Program-made: the position numbers and the translations under genes
Shown: one piece after another, positions 1 through 7,597 of the stretch
Numbering within the stretch: position 1 is the first letter of the stretch
Layout: every line of letters begins with the position of its first letter
Assembly: GCA_026770615.1 (NCBI GenBank)
Contig: MU631355.1
Location: forward strand, 226,063 to 237,776
Length of the DNA: 11,714 nucleotides
Origin: Pavlovales sp. CCMP2436
Lineage: Eukaryota > Haptophyta > Pavlovophyceae > Pavlovales
Direction: 5' to 3'
The notes under the pieces: generated by a model
Seen by the model: only the letters and a program-made list of their open reading frames with translations
Databases searched by the model: none
Told to the model about the DNA's origin: nothing

Positions 1-486
1 GCTCCCAGGGCCTCTGACTCCTCTCTTTTGGGCCCAACTTGGTTCGTGAGTTACTCCGGAGGATTTTCAGCACCGGACTTTTTCGTAATTTTCCTCCGGA
101 CAGGCCACCCATTCGAATTTTGACCCATAGGAATATTTTGAAAGAAATCTTTGCTACCACTAGCTAACTACTAAGAAGCTGAGCGCCTCGATCGTGCGCC
201 AGCAAACTTGTCTTCATTAATCGAACGCGATGCCCACCTTGGCGACTCGGAAGAAGCGTACTGCTTCCGTATATCCATTTAAATTCGGATTGAACTCGAG
301 TGTAATCCCGGTCCCAGCATCTCGTTGTACTCCTTCTCCGGTATGAGCATGTAGCCCCCACCCCACCATCACTGCTTGCTCTAACAAACTAAGAAAGTAA
401 CTAGCGAGCGGCGCCGCAATTTCAACGCCTTGCATGCACCGGCCCAATTTCCCGCGCAACCCCCGCGCAACGCCGTCTCGCTTCTG
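1..486. other. Upstream spacer of the HNH-like gene, with a short inverted repeat
   Basis: No convincing gene is seen here; short open frames on the minus strand start at non-ATG codons and have no coding bias. A 9-bp perfect inverted repeat (55-63 with 92-100, loop of 28 nt, TCCGGAGGA and its complement) stands out. The DNA becomes GC-rich with coding-like codons from about 440, so an upstream exon boundary or a longer N-terminus of the next gene between 430 and 486 cannot be excluded, but that stretch has no in-frame ATG. Confidence 0.4.
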
Positions 487-1608
487 ATGGAGGAGGGGGC
501 CTCGTCCAACGCGCTCGAGCGGATCCTCAACGACTACGGCCTGCCGTCCGTCGACCTCCAGAAGGGCCGCTTCAACCGCAAGCCGAAGGTGCCCGAGGAG
601 GAGCTCACGGACGTGCAGAAGATGCAGCGGGCGCGCAGTGAGATCATGATATTGAAGAGGCGGAAGGGCGGCTTATGGGACCCCAACGTGCACGGAAGCG
701 GCATCCTGCAGTTTGGCAGCGCGATCCGCACCTACACGCTCGTCCACATCGGTCAGCACAAAGGCGCCGACGGCAAGTACCTCGGCGTTGCTGATCTGCC
801 GTGGCTCGTGGAGATGCTCAACGCATTCAAGGACACCGATGGCTACCCGCGCTGCAGCATCTCCGGCATCCGCTTCACCTGGAACAGCGAGGGCGAGTGG
901 CCCTTCTCGCTCAACCGCATCGATAACAAGGACCCGAGTCACGGCGAGGACAACGTGGAGCTGATTTCTGCGCGCTGCAACGCGGTGGAGCGCGAGAGCC
1001 ACGGCGCGGTGGACCTGCGCACACACTTCACGAACATGTCCAAGAAGATGGTACCCGAGTTCGCCGCGATGACCCTCGAGCTCGCTGCGGAGCGCCTCAA
1101 CGACGAGGAGGACGTCATCGCGCGCGTCCAGGAGATCTTCACGGGCGGCAACCTCGACGGCCGCAAGCGCATCTGCTCTAACATCATCAAGGCGCTCGAA
1201 ATCGACGCGACGCGCAACGGCTGGACCAACGCGCACCTCAAGGCGTTCAAGGACCTCTTCGGCGGCTACAACGGGCTGCTCTGCTCCGAGCTCCAGAAGA
1301 AGTTCATCACGCACCGCGGCCGATGCGCGTATACCGGCATCCTGTTGAACGGCAGTCCCACGTCGCCCTTCTGCGTCTCCCTCGAGCGCCTCGACAACGA
1401 GATCTGCCACTTCCCCCTCAAGCTGGACAAGCTCGGCAAGCCCACCGTCGACTTCAGCAATGTCGTCTGGATCGTGCGCCTCATCCAGGTGCGCAACGGC
1501 TGGTCCCGCCGCATCGCGCTGCTCGCCCTCCTCTCCTCGCAGACCCTCGAGCGCACCCGCGAGCGGGAGAAGCTGATCATGGACGCGCTCAACGCCACCG
1601 TGGCGTAA
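487..1608 (+). CDS. Protein with two HNH-endonuclease-like modules
   Basis: A 373-residue protein read without introns. Two related modules are visible. The first, residues about 123-168, has CSISGI, then SLNRIDN, then DNVELISARCN. The second, residues about 280-340, has CAYTGI, then SLERLDN, then SNVVWIV. A single Cys with a Ser/Thr-Gly turn, then SL-x-R-[IL]-DN, then an Asn-Val about 10-20 residues on, is the pattern of HNH nucleases of the 'SLDRIDN...N' kind found in phages and algae. I therefore infer a nucleic-acid-binding or -cutting fold. The second module has lost the terminal N of the first, so one copy may be inactive. The modules are joined by about 110 residues of charged, helical-looking sequence. 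The first in-frame ATG (487, G at +4) is taken as start; the frame is open upstream to 430 without another ATG. No neighbour suggests a pathway. It may be domesticated from a mobile element. Confidence 0.75.
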   Translation: MEEGASSNALERILNDYGLPSVDLQKGRFNRKPKVPEEELTDVQKMQRARSEIMILKRRKGGLWDPNVHGSGILQFGSAIRTYTLVHIGQHKGADGKYLGVADLPWLVEMLNAFKDTDGYPRCSISGIRFTWNSEGEWPFSLNRIDNKDPSHGEDNVELISARCNAVERESHGAVDLRTHFTNMSKKMVPEFAAMTLELAAERLNDEEDVIARVQEIFTGGNLDGRKRICSNIIKALEIDATRNGWTNAHLKAFKDLFGGYNGLLCSELQKKFITHRGRCAYTGILLNGSPTSPFCVSLERLDNEICHFPLKLDKLGKPTVDFSNVVWIVRLIQVRNGWSRRIALLALLSSQTLERTREREKLIMDALNATVA

Positions 1609-1895
1609 GCGTGTCCCCCGCGACGCCACCGCACGGAGGGCACCCGCTGAGCGGCCCAGAACTCGACCGCGCACCGTCAGCCGAAGAACTCCTCCTGCCC
1701 CAGATGAAGGCCAAGCGGCAACGCTTCTGCTTTTGCTGCTCTCAGTCTCTGACGACAGCTGGCTCGACGGTGTCGCCGATGTGAGGTCCTGCCCTGCACA
1801 TGAATGATTTCCAATTGAATCCCGCGCTGTTGTGGCTTATGCGCCATCCGCCACCAACATTTGACTCGGGCTGTCTGGAGTTGAGAGGCAGTATG

Positions 1896-2105
1896 ATACT
1901 TCTACGTGCTCTAGAGCAGGTGCGGCTTCACTGCCTAGAAGCATAGAAGATGCAGTATTATTCCTAGAAGCAGTACCTGCTGACACAGTGGGTTCACTCT
2001 TCGGAGTGTCGTCGTTATGAACCGACGACGATGAGGGGTCTCGAGCGGAATAAAATATATAACTATACTTCTGGGTATTCTGGAGCAGGTGCGGCTTCAC
2101 TGCCT
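1896..2105. repeat. Pair of 41-bp direct repeats (1896-1936 and 2065-2105)
   Basis: The two copies begin ATACTTCT and end with an identical 23-nt run that includes GAGCAGGTGCGG; only a few bases in the middle differ. They are 169 bp apart. On the minus strand both copies translate in the same frame to GSEAAPA followed by LEHVEV or PEYPEV, so a small duplicated coding piece is possible, but the second copy meets a stop at once. The spacer from 1609 to 1895 shows no gene. Confidence 0.7.
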
Positions 2106-2115
2106 GCTGCCCCAG

Positions 2116-2165
2116 TGTGTGTTTGTGTGTGTCTATCTATATATATCTATATATATACATATATG

Positions 2166-2211
<46 letters not shown>

Positions 2212-2270
2212 TACATATATACATACATATATACATACACACACACATATATACATATACATATATGCAT
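2116..2270. repeat. TA/CATA-type microsatellite
   Basis: A GT-rich start runs into about 135 bp of alternating TA with interspersed CA and GTA steps. The Tyr-Ile-rich open frames on both strands are artefacts of this simple sequence. Confidence 0.95.
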
Positions 2271-2355
2271 ACGGATACCGGTCTGTGGCCCAGAGTCCGC
2301 TCTGGCAGTCTCGGCTACGACCACATCGAATTTTAAAACTGTTTATCTTACTCCT

Positions 2356-2415
2356 GGGTGTGTGGGTGTGGGTGTGGGTGTTATTGTGTGTGCATGTGTG
2401 GGGGGTGGAGGGGTG
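2356..2415. repeat. GGGTGT/GT-rich simple repeat
   Basis: Imperfect G-rich repeats of the GTGGGTGT type. A 17-bp sequence (CAGTCTCGGCTACGACC) before it at 2306-2322 recurs after it at 2420-2436 with one mismatch. From 2438 to 2708 I see no gene: only AT-rich DNA and a T-rich tract at about 2655-2700, which could serve as the pyrimidine tract of the acceptor before the BTB exon. Confidence 0.8.
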
Positions 2416-2708
2416 TCTGCAGTCTCGGCTTCGACCCCCGCCCAACGCTTCCTCTGCTGCGTGTTGGCATGAAGCTCTCAGACCCAGACCTGTTGCAAAC
2501 TGCTGAGCCGCTTTTATAATTTTTAACTTTGCGACAGCCTATGATATTACATTTTGTTCAGAATAGTTCTTTCAACGTCCCCGACTTGCAGCCCGAAGGC
2601 GTGGGGTATGACCAGAAAGGGTGCTCGCATTGGTCGTCTCGTGCGCTACATTACATTTTCTTTTCGTTTCGTTTCATTTTATTCATTTTTTTTTTTTTTA
2701 ATCAATAG

Positions 2709-2967
2709 TGCGGCGGTTTGCTCAGCGGCGACGCGCGTGCTCGAGCGGTGCGAACGCGTGGTGCACGATTCGCTCAGCGCGGGCAACTGTCTTTCAGTCC
2801 TGCTGCGGTTCAAGCCTTACGCGGCCAAGGTACCTGGGCTTGTCGACGCAGCGCACGCGGTGGTGGCAGAGCACGTGAGTGAGGTGATCAAGCAGCCGGG
2901 GTGGATCCAGTTTATGGGGGAGAACCCGGAGCCCGTGACCAGGATCTTTAGGAAGCTGGCCGGCTAA
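2709..2967 (+). CDS. C-terminal exon or remnant of a BTB (MATH-BTB/SPOP-like) protein
   Basis: About 86 codons of strongly C/G-ending sequence end at a TAA. The peptide follows the tail of BTB domains of the MATH-BTB (SPOP) group: a helix with LERCERVV, then DSLSAGNC (family: LS.EN), a helix, PGLVDAAHAVVAEH, then EVIKQPGWIQF (family: EV..s.GW..l) and a last helix VTRIFRKLAG. Such proteins are substrate adaptors of Cullin-3 ubiquitin ligases; that role is family knowledge. The N-terminal BTB half is not found upstream in this window. A T-rich tract followed by AG at 2707-2708, or a second AG at 2724-2725, offers an acceptor, so this is either the last exon of a gene whose other exons I cannot recognise, or a truncated remnant. 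Confidence 0.6.
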
Positions 2968-3631
2968 GTTGCAGAGCTGACGCAAACGGCGGAAGGCTCA
3001 GGGGCGACGCACAAACGGCCGCGCGCGGCGTGAGCCGCAGACACGCACTGGAGTCTTAAAGTCAACATGGTGTCCTGGTCGCATGCTTTTAGGAAGTGAA
3101 ACCTCAGTCTGTTCTCAAACCTACCATCTTTGAGTCCTGCCAGCTTCGATTCACGCGTCTCGATTCCACCTCGCCGCTAAAATAGAACTAATTGTATATC
3201 ACTTGTAACAACTACAACTACATGCATGTGTTTAATGGCGGGTGTATATAAATGAAGTTCGCCAGCGGCGTCAGACACAAACTGGGGGTATGGTTCAGGT
3301 CATCCCCCCCCAGCACGCGACCATTCATGAATAGCGATTTCCCGAAGACATTCACGAAACCTGGCCACTTAATTAATTCTTTGTAGTAGATTCTAACTTT
3401 TCAAAAAGCGACACCACCAATAAGTAACTAACCTCTTAAAAGTACATACAAACAGTTCATTTAAAAAAAAATTATTTTTCAAAATATTTGTACACACGGA
3501 AAACTCACATTTAAAAAAGCATTAGGGAGGCTGGTCAACGAATTCAGCATGGTTGATACCCTTTACAAAAAGCACATTTTTAGTTACTGATTTGTCTACC
3601 CCACGCACACGAATTCTCAAATTTCTGAAAA
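2968..3631. other. AT-rich spacer with a lone TATA-like site
   Basis: No gene is supported in these 664 bases. A perfect TATATAAA lies at 3245-3252 but no coding sequence starts within the following 300 bp. A run of C at 3304-3311 and A/T-rich homopolymer patches fill the rest. Confidence 0.5.
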
Positions 3632-3901
3632 ATGTACAAAATAGAGCTCGCCGAGACGAATCCAGCGAGCCTAGAGCGAGCTCTGGCATCGAGCATGGAG
3701 GCTCGCAATGCTATGGATGGTCGTCCCCCACTTGCGGGCTGGGGGGGGGTGACCGAAGCCAGAGCCCTGGCGTCCGCGCGGATACTTATGTCAGGGTTTG
3801 CTCATTCAGCGCTGCACGCGCATGTGCGCGCGGCGCGCGCGCCCAATAAGCTGCTCGCGCCGCCTAGCAGTAGCTATGCGCACGCCGAGCTTTCTTTCTG
3901 A
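3632..3901 (+). pseudogene. Coding-like fragment of unknown family, ATG to stop
   Basis: This 89-codon frame begins with an ATG and has alanine-rich, partly C/G-ending codons. I do not recognise it. Its end (AHAELSF, stop, then QRANEVP in the same frame) matches a second site 900 bp downstream that reads ARTELSLTLANEVP without the stop. This suggests the TGA interrupts a once longer reading frame, so I treat it as a decayed copy. A short real protein cannot be ruled out. Confidence 0.3.
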
Positions 3902-3922
3902 CAGCGGGCGAACGAGGTCCCC
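3876..3922 (+). repeat. Diverged coding-like repeat, copy 1
   Basis: It shares ATGCGC, CCGAGCTTTC and GCGAACGAGGTCCCC with copy 2 at 4777-4820. Both translate in one frame to a related peptide (ELS.....ANEVP), with an in-frame stop here. Weaker similarity (GCAGTTA...CGTTG) continues about 60-80 bp downstream of both. Confidence 0.65.
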
Positions 3923-4017
3923 AATCTATAGGTTGAGGGACGTTAAAAGAACCATTATTAAAAAGTGATGACTCGCGCAGTTAGTTTCGTTGGCAACTGT
4001 ATTGTATACTCCGCCTA

Positions 4018-4468
4018 AACGGCCCAAACGCCAGCATCGGCCCGATCGAGGACAAGCTCAACACCGTCAAGCCGATCCGCACTCGCTCGTCAAAGAAATC
4101 GCGGCGCAGGGAGGCCGCAAGATGTACGCGCTGATGGGCGTGAGTCCGATGGAGGCGGCCGCGCGCATCAAAAAGCAACTCATCGACACGATCGGTACGA
4201 TCGCGGCACGCGGCCATGCGCAGCTGCTGCTCGCGCGCTTGAGCGCGCTGGCCCCGATCGCTGCCCAGCGTGGGAACACGACAAACAGCAACCAGCAGAT
4301 CATCTCCCTAAACGCCCTTGCCCGGGCACACTACCGGAGATCCATCGGCACGCGCGGTGGCGCCCAAGCCAGCGCAGCCGACTAAGGCACGCAGCAGGCA
4401 ATGGGCGACGCAGCGCTCAGACCAGCACAACATTCAGAACAGTCAGACGCCAGCTTGAATCCCTATCA
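4018..4468 (+). pseudogene. Decayed gene of unknown family: frameshift plus in-frame stop
   Basis: Codon use ending almost always in C/G marks one frame from 4018 to about 4090 (NGPNASIGPIEDKLNTV and on), then a different frame from about 4086 to 4381 (KEIAAQGGRKMYALMGVSP, then helical, Ala/Leu-rich sequence). A one-base shift near 4085-4092 would join them. The second frame meets TAA at 4382 but stays open and coding-like beyond it (GTQQAMGDAALRP and on) up to 4468, where GTAAGTAT gives a strong splice donor. No other frame explains the codon bias. I do not recognise the family. Alternatives are two overlapping exons with an unseen intron, or sequencing errors. Confidence 0.45.
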
Positions 4469-4499
4469 GTAAGTATACTCCGTTATTAAACTCGCGCGA

Positions 4500-4516
4500 A
4501 AGTGAGCCGAAACCCA
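4500..4516. repeat. 17-bp exact repeat, copy 1 (copy 2 at 4969-4985)
   Basis: AAGTGAGCCGAAACCCA occurs twice, 469 bp apart; the second copy ends 1 base before the ATG at 4987. Similarity fades after this core. Confidence 0.75.
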
Positions 4517-4776
4517 TACTTTAAACACGGGCGCGCGCCGAGACCAGTTTCTCGTCAATCCTCTAGATGAATAATAACGCGTTAGTACACGTGAACGAAG
4601 TTGTTCCCCGTCAAATTTCTTCTTCTAGATAGATAACTTCATAGCTTGATGACACATCAATTGCAAATACTTTACAAGATTGGAAGTGATTCGCTCGGTC
4701 TGCGCCCCGGCGGAACTCGAGCGCGACCATGCTGCCAAACCTAAGTTTAGTTTAGCGTCTGTCTGATTATTACTAG

Positions 4777-4820
4777 ATGCGCGCACCGAGCTTTCGCTCA
4801 CACTGGCGAACGAGGTCCCC
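4777..4820 (+). repeat. Diverged coding-like repeat, copy 2
   Basis: Partner of 3876-3922. Here the frame reads TELSLTLANEVP without a stop and continues SDKTWTCM before ending. No start or splice context lets me build a gene around it. Confidence 0.6.
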
Positions 4821-4986
4821 TCCGATAAGACTTGGACCTGTATGTAGATCGTGTGCAGTTATCGTTGACAATGCTCGTCTGCTTCTGTTCCCCCATTTCC
4901 TTACAATAAAATTCAGCTCGGTTCGGAATTGTAGTCAAACGGCGTAGTTGACCCACCTTAAACCTTTTAAGTGAGCCGAAACCCAG

Positions 4987-5333
4987 ATGAACCACACGCA
5001 GGGCACCCCCGAGCACAATCTCGCCAACTCGCGTGGAACCAGGGGTCAGGGGAGTACTCCCCTGGTGAAACCAAAGAAGGATCTTACGGGAACCCAGTGT
5101 CCATAGTGTTGCAAGCGGTATGCCTGCTGATGGTGGCCGGCGCGTCGGCGTGGGCCCCGCTTGTGCTCGGCGACAGTGGGAGCCTCGACAACGCTGTGCG
5201 TTGGCCTGCCCTCACCCCTACCACCGGACGATTCTACTATGCCGTCGAGAATAGCTTCTGCGATGCGTTACTGCCTAGATTTACGGACGACCTCTTGCCT
5301 GGGAGCACAGACGCTCGAATTATTAATTTATAA
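4987..5333 (+). pseudogene. Frameshifted small membrane-protein-like gene
   Basis: From the ATG at 4987 a coding-like frame runs about 36 codons (MNHTQGTPEHNL and on, basic KPKK near its end) to a TAG at 5102-5104. From about 5090 the frame one step over is coding-like to TAA at 5331-5333. It holds a hydrophobic segment (VSIVLQAVCLLMVAGASAWA) followed by a polar part containing GRFYYAVENSFC. Joined by a shift near 5090-5105 this would be a short basic cytosolic head, one membrane span and an outer domain, the layout of a type II membrane protein such as many Golgi enzymes; no catalytic motif is visible. The frame runs into AT-rich DNA at about 5315, which suggests 3' truncation. An 18-bp palindrome lies inside. 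Family unknown. Confidence 0.4.
5047..5064. repeat. 18-bp perfect palindrome
   Basis: CAGGGGAGTACTCCCCTG is its own reverse complement. Most of one half plus the centre (CAGGGGAGTACTCC) recurs near 5836-5849. Confidence 0.9.
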
Positions 5334-5671
5334 ATTATATTTTATACTTGTTATCATTTCTAATTTATAACTAAATAGAACAAGAATTCATAAAGCATAA
5401 AGCATAAATCACAAATCACAACAAAGAAGGAATAATCGTAAATATCAATACGTCATGATCGGTAACAATTTACTATTGGTGCCAGTGCAAGGGTGTAAGG
5501 GCTGGCAACTCAGGCTTCCCTTTATTTCGACTGTGTTCACGACTTTCTGAAGGCAGTCGATGCCATTCCTTATAATTATAAGGACGTTTAATTTATTGGG
5601 TTCTCAAAGCTTCTAATTATAAGGAAAGGTGCATCGACTGGTGATCGGACTCGAGCTGTGCGATCCCGCAG
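5334..5671. other. AT-rich spacer containing a foldback
   Basis: No gene is visible. Around 5390-5425 short tandem copies of ATAAAGC and ATCACAA occur. The main structure is the foldback annotated separately. Confidence 0.5.
5554..5640. repeat. Foldback (inverted repeat) just 3' of the centre gene
   Basis: The left arm 5554-5578 (CAGTCGATGC...CCTTATAATTA) pairs with the right arm 5614-5640 apart from a short internal mismatch/bulge; the spacer is 35 nt. Inside, 5568-5583 is a perfect 16-bp palindrome (CCTTATAATTATAAGG). The right arm ends 31 bp past the stop codon of the minus-strand gene at 5672, so it could lie in that gene's 3' untranslated region. It could equally be a small foldback transposon (MITE). 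Confidence 0.85.
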
Positions 5672-7170
5672 CTAAGTTAAGTCGATGGGTGCGTTGGAGC
5701 CCGAGCCGCTGGCGCCGCCGCTGAGCGGAACCTCGATTGCGCGTGGCGACTCGAGTTGGTAGTCGTCGACCTCAGCGTCGTCCTCCTGGTCGAGCCAACC
5801 CTCGTACACCGCCGTTGCCACCGCCGTGTTGGTGGCAGGGGAGTACTCCGGCGGTGCCCAGCGGCAGTTGGCGGTGGTGCCCGCGCGCGCGTTGCGGCGG
5901 CGGATCTGCTGCATGTGGTCCTCGATGAACGCCGTGTAGAGCTCGCCCGCGCCAGAGACGTGCTCGAGGTTGATCGGCCAGGTGACGTCGGCTCCAGTGT
6001 CGGCGCTCAATGCGTTGACTGCACGGCGAGGGGGTGGGGGGAGCGGAGAGGTAGGGAGGTCTAGGCGGTGGTGCCCTCGAGGGCAGGTCCTGTGGGGGGG
6101 GGACATGGGGTCGAGCGCGCACCCGTGCCGATGCAGTCGATTATCATGCCGGCGATCTCCGAGCTGAACACGAGAACCTTCATGTACTGCGCGCCGGCGA
6201 AATCGAGCGGGTTGCCCTCCGTGTAGGCATAAGATGCGAGCTCGGCGGCCGTGTGCGTACGGTTCTGGAAGTTCGGAAACGCGCGGATTACCTTATAGGC
6301 TTGATGAGGAAGGCAATGTGGAAAGGGGCGCGTCGACTGCGCGGCGCGGGCGAGGGGATGTGAGCGGCGAGCGAGGCGTACCGGCATGATTTTGTCGATG
6401 CGAACGATGAAGAACCACTTGCAGTCGCCACACATCCCGCTCTTGATCAGCTTACCAGCCCGCGCGAACGGCACCGTGATCACGCTTGACATGAAGCAGC
6501 TCGAGAACCAGCGGCCGGGGGCGGCGCACGGCCAGAGCTCGTGGTTCTTGCCCGCGCACTGGAACACGTCGAGCGAGAGCGCGCAAAAGTAGAAAGGTCG
6601 GCGGTCGAGCAACGCCGCGTCGGCGGTGAGGCCTGGCGTCACGTTCGCGAAACTGGCCACAGGTCCGAGGCCTCGGCGGAAGGGCGGTAGGTCGCCGTTC
6701 CGCGCCGCAGCCGCCGCGAGCACCGCATGCATCTCGTCGCCCTGCTGCGCCTCCTCCTCGAGGAACGCCAAGAGCTGCTTGTTCACGACCTTTGCCCGCG
6801 CCGCCGTCGCCGCGCGCCGCTCCGCGCGCCGCTTCGCGTACGCGCCGGCCTGTCCCCTCGCCCGCTCGTACTCGTTGGTCGCCGCGCGCCCATCTGCAGT
6901 CGATGGTGTCGCGCGCCGCTTCTCGTTGAACGCCTCGTACTCCGGACCGCGGTCGCGCTCGTGGCGTGCCTTGGCGTACTCGGCCATCCGCCGGACGCGG
7001 CACGCCATCGGCGCCGCGTCCTCCGGCTTGTACGCACCGGTGTCTTTCTTGTACTTCTCCGCAGTCGTCGAGCACGACGCGCAGTGCTCATCGGCCCGCG
7101 ACGCCTCACCACACCCGCCGGAGCCCTTGCCCGCGCGGCATCCATCCCGCTTGCACCAGACCTTACCCAT
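5672..7170 (-). CDS. Three-exon gene, undescribed family, Cys-rich basic N-terminus and EGNPL domain
   Basis: Exons 7170-6382, 6291-6123 and 6018-5672 join to 434 codons plus TAG. Both introns are GT-AG; the second, phase 1, must be removed to stay in frame. The start is the first ATG of the frame, 64 bp downstream of a TATA box. Residues 6-33 carry Cys at 6, 11, 20, 30 and 33 (CxxC at 30-33), a possible zinc site. Residues about 60-170 are charged and helical, with loose repeats of the Y-x-K/R type (YAKARHERDRGPEYEAF, then AYAKRRAERR). Residues about 215-320 are mixed, with FYFCALSLDVFQC, CGDCKWFFIV and EGNPL (288-292). The tail is acidic and ends in a Gly/Ser patch. I do not recognise the family. 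The charged N-terminus suggests nucleic-acid contact, which is only inference. It shares its C-terminal domain with the gene at 9018-10748. Confidence 0.75.
6019..6122 (-). other. Intron 2 of the centre gene (104 nt, phase 1)
   Basis: Donor ACGG/GTGCGC, acceptor CCGTGCAG/TCAACG. A long C/T-rich tract precedes the acceptor. Splicing joins GGC ACG G to TC AAC GCA; without it the frame ends at TAG inside the intron. Confidence 0.8.
6292..6381 (-). other. Intron 1 of the centre gene (90 nt, phase 0)
   Basis: Donor CCG/GTACGC, acceptor CCTATAAG/GTAATC, with a C/T-rich stretch before the acceptor. The length is a multiple of three with no stop, so retention would add 30 residues. Removal is favoured because the insert is out of character with its flanks and because the paralogous gene has an intron at the same place. 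Confidence 0.65.
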
Positions 7171-7233
7171 CCCGCCGCTTTGCGCTTCCACCGCCGTTTG
7201 GTTTTTTCCCACGCGTTTCAATTTAGAACGCCG

Positions 7234-7243
7234 TTTATATAAA
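7234..7243 (-). promoter_or_regulatory. TATA box of the centre gene
   Basis: TTTATATAAA, palindromic, lies 64 bp upstream of the ATG at 7170 in the AT-rich stretch just before coding bias begins. A second TATA-like site (CTATATAC on the minus strand) is at about 7253-7260. Spacing fits a short 5' untranslated leader. Confidence 0.5.
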
Positions 7244-7416
7244 GGTTGAACAGTATATAGACGTATCAATTTAGCGGAACGGGCGGCGCAATCGACGTGC
7301 AGGCGCGCTAAGCAAGCTTAGCGATCTAAAAGTACAAAGTATTTATATCTTGCGCTGAGGGCGCCGACACGAATAAACCACGAGATGCTTCCTTCCTCGA
7401 CGTCTCTGCAAGGCGC

Positions 7417-7480
7417 CCCTAACCCTAACCCTAACCCTAACCCTAATCCCTAACCCTAATCCTAACCCTAACCCTAACCC
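7417..7480. repeat. Interstitial telomere-like array (CCCTAA)n
   Basis: About ten and a half CCCTAA units, most exact, with three variants (two CCCTAAT and one CCTAA). The C-rich strand reads 5'->3' on plus, the orientation of a left chromosome end, yet more than 7 kb of gene-bearing DNA lies to its left. Confidence 0.95.
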
Positions 7481-7498
7481 ATTGGTGAAAACACCAAT
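7481..7498. repeat. Hairpin abutting the telomere-like array
   Basis: ATTGGTG, loop AAAA, CACCAAT: a perfect 7-bp stem starting at the first base after the last CCC. Confidence 0.8.
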
Positions 7499-7597
7499 CC
7501 TAACAATACCATGAAACCACTGCCCCTAGCACCTATGGCGCTGTAGAGTGTAGGGAGCATTATGACAAAATAGAACTCATACTTTTAATATTAATAG

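Noticed and set aside
673..1674. A 333-codon open frame on the minus strand
   Set aside because: It is the antisense shadow of the HNH-like gene: low-complexity, acidic/Ala-rich and without recognisable motifs.
2031..2506. Several open frames rich in Tyr-Ile or Thr-His
   Set aside because: They are translations of the TA/CA microsatellite.
6626..7249. A 207-codon plus-strand open frame and others overlapping the centre gene
   Set aside because: They are shadows of its GC-rich exon 1, with Arg/Pro/Ser-rich composition.
7171..7269. A longer N-terminus for the centre gene
   Set aside because: The extension opens with TTG, has AT-rich codons and would lie over the TATA box; the first ATG is at 7170.
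7417..7480. A true chromosome end
   Set aside because: More than 7 kb of DNA with a promoter-bearing gene lies on the side where the end should be.
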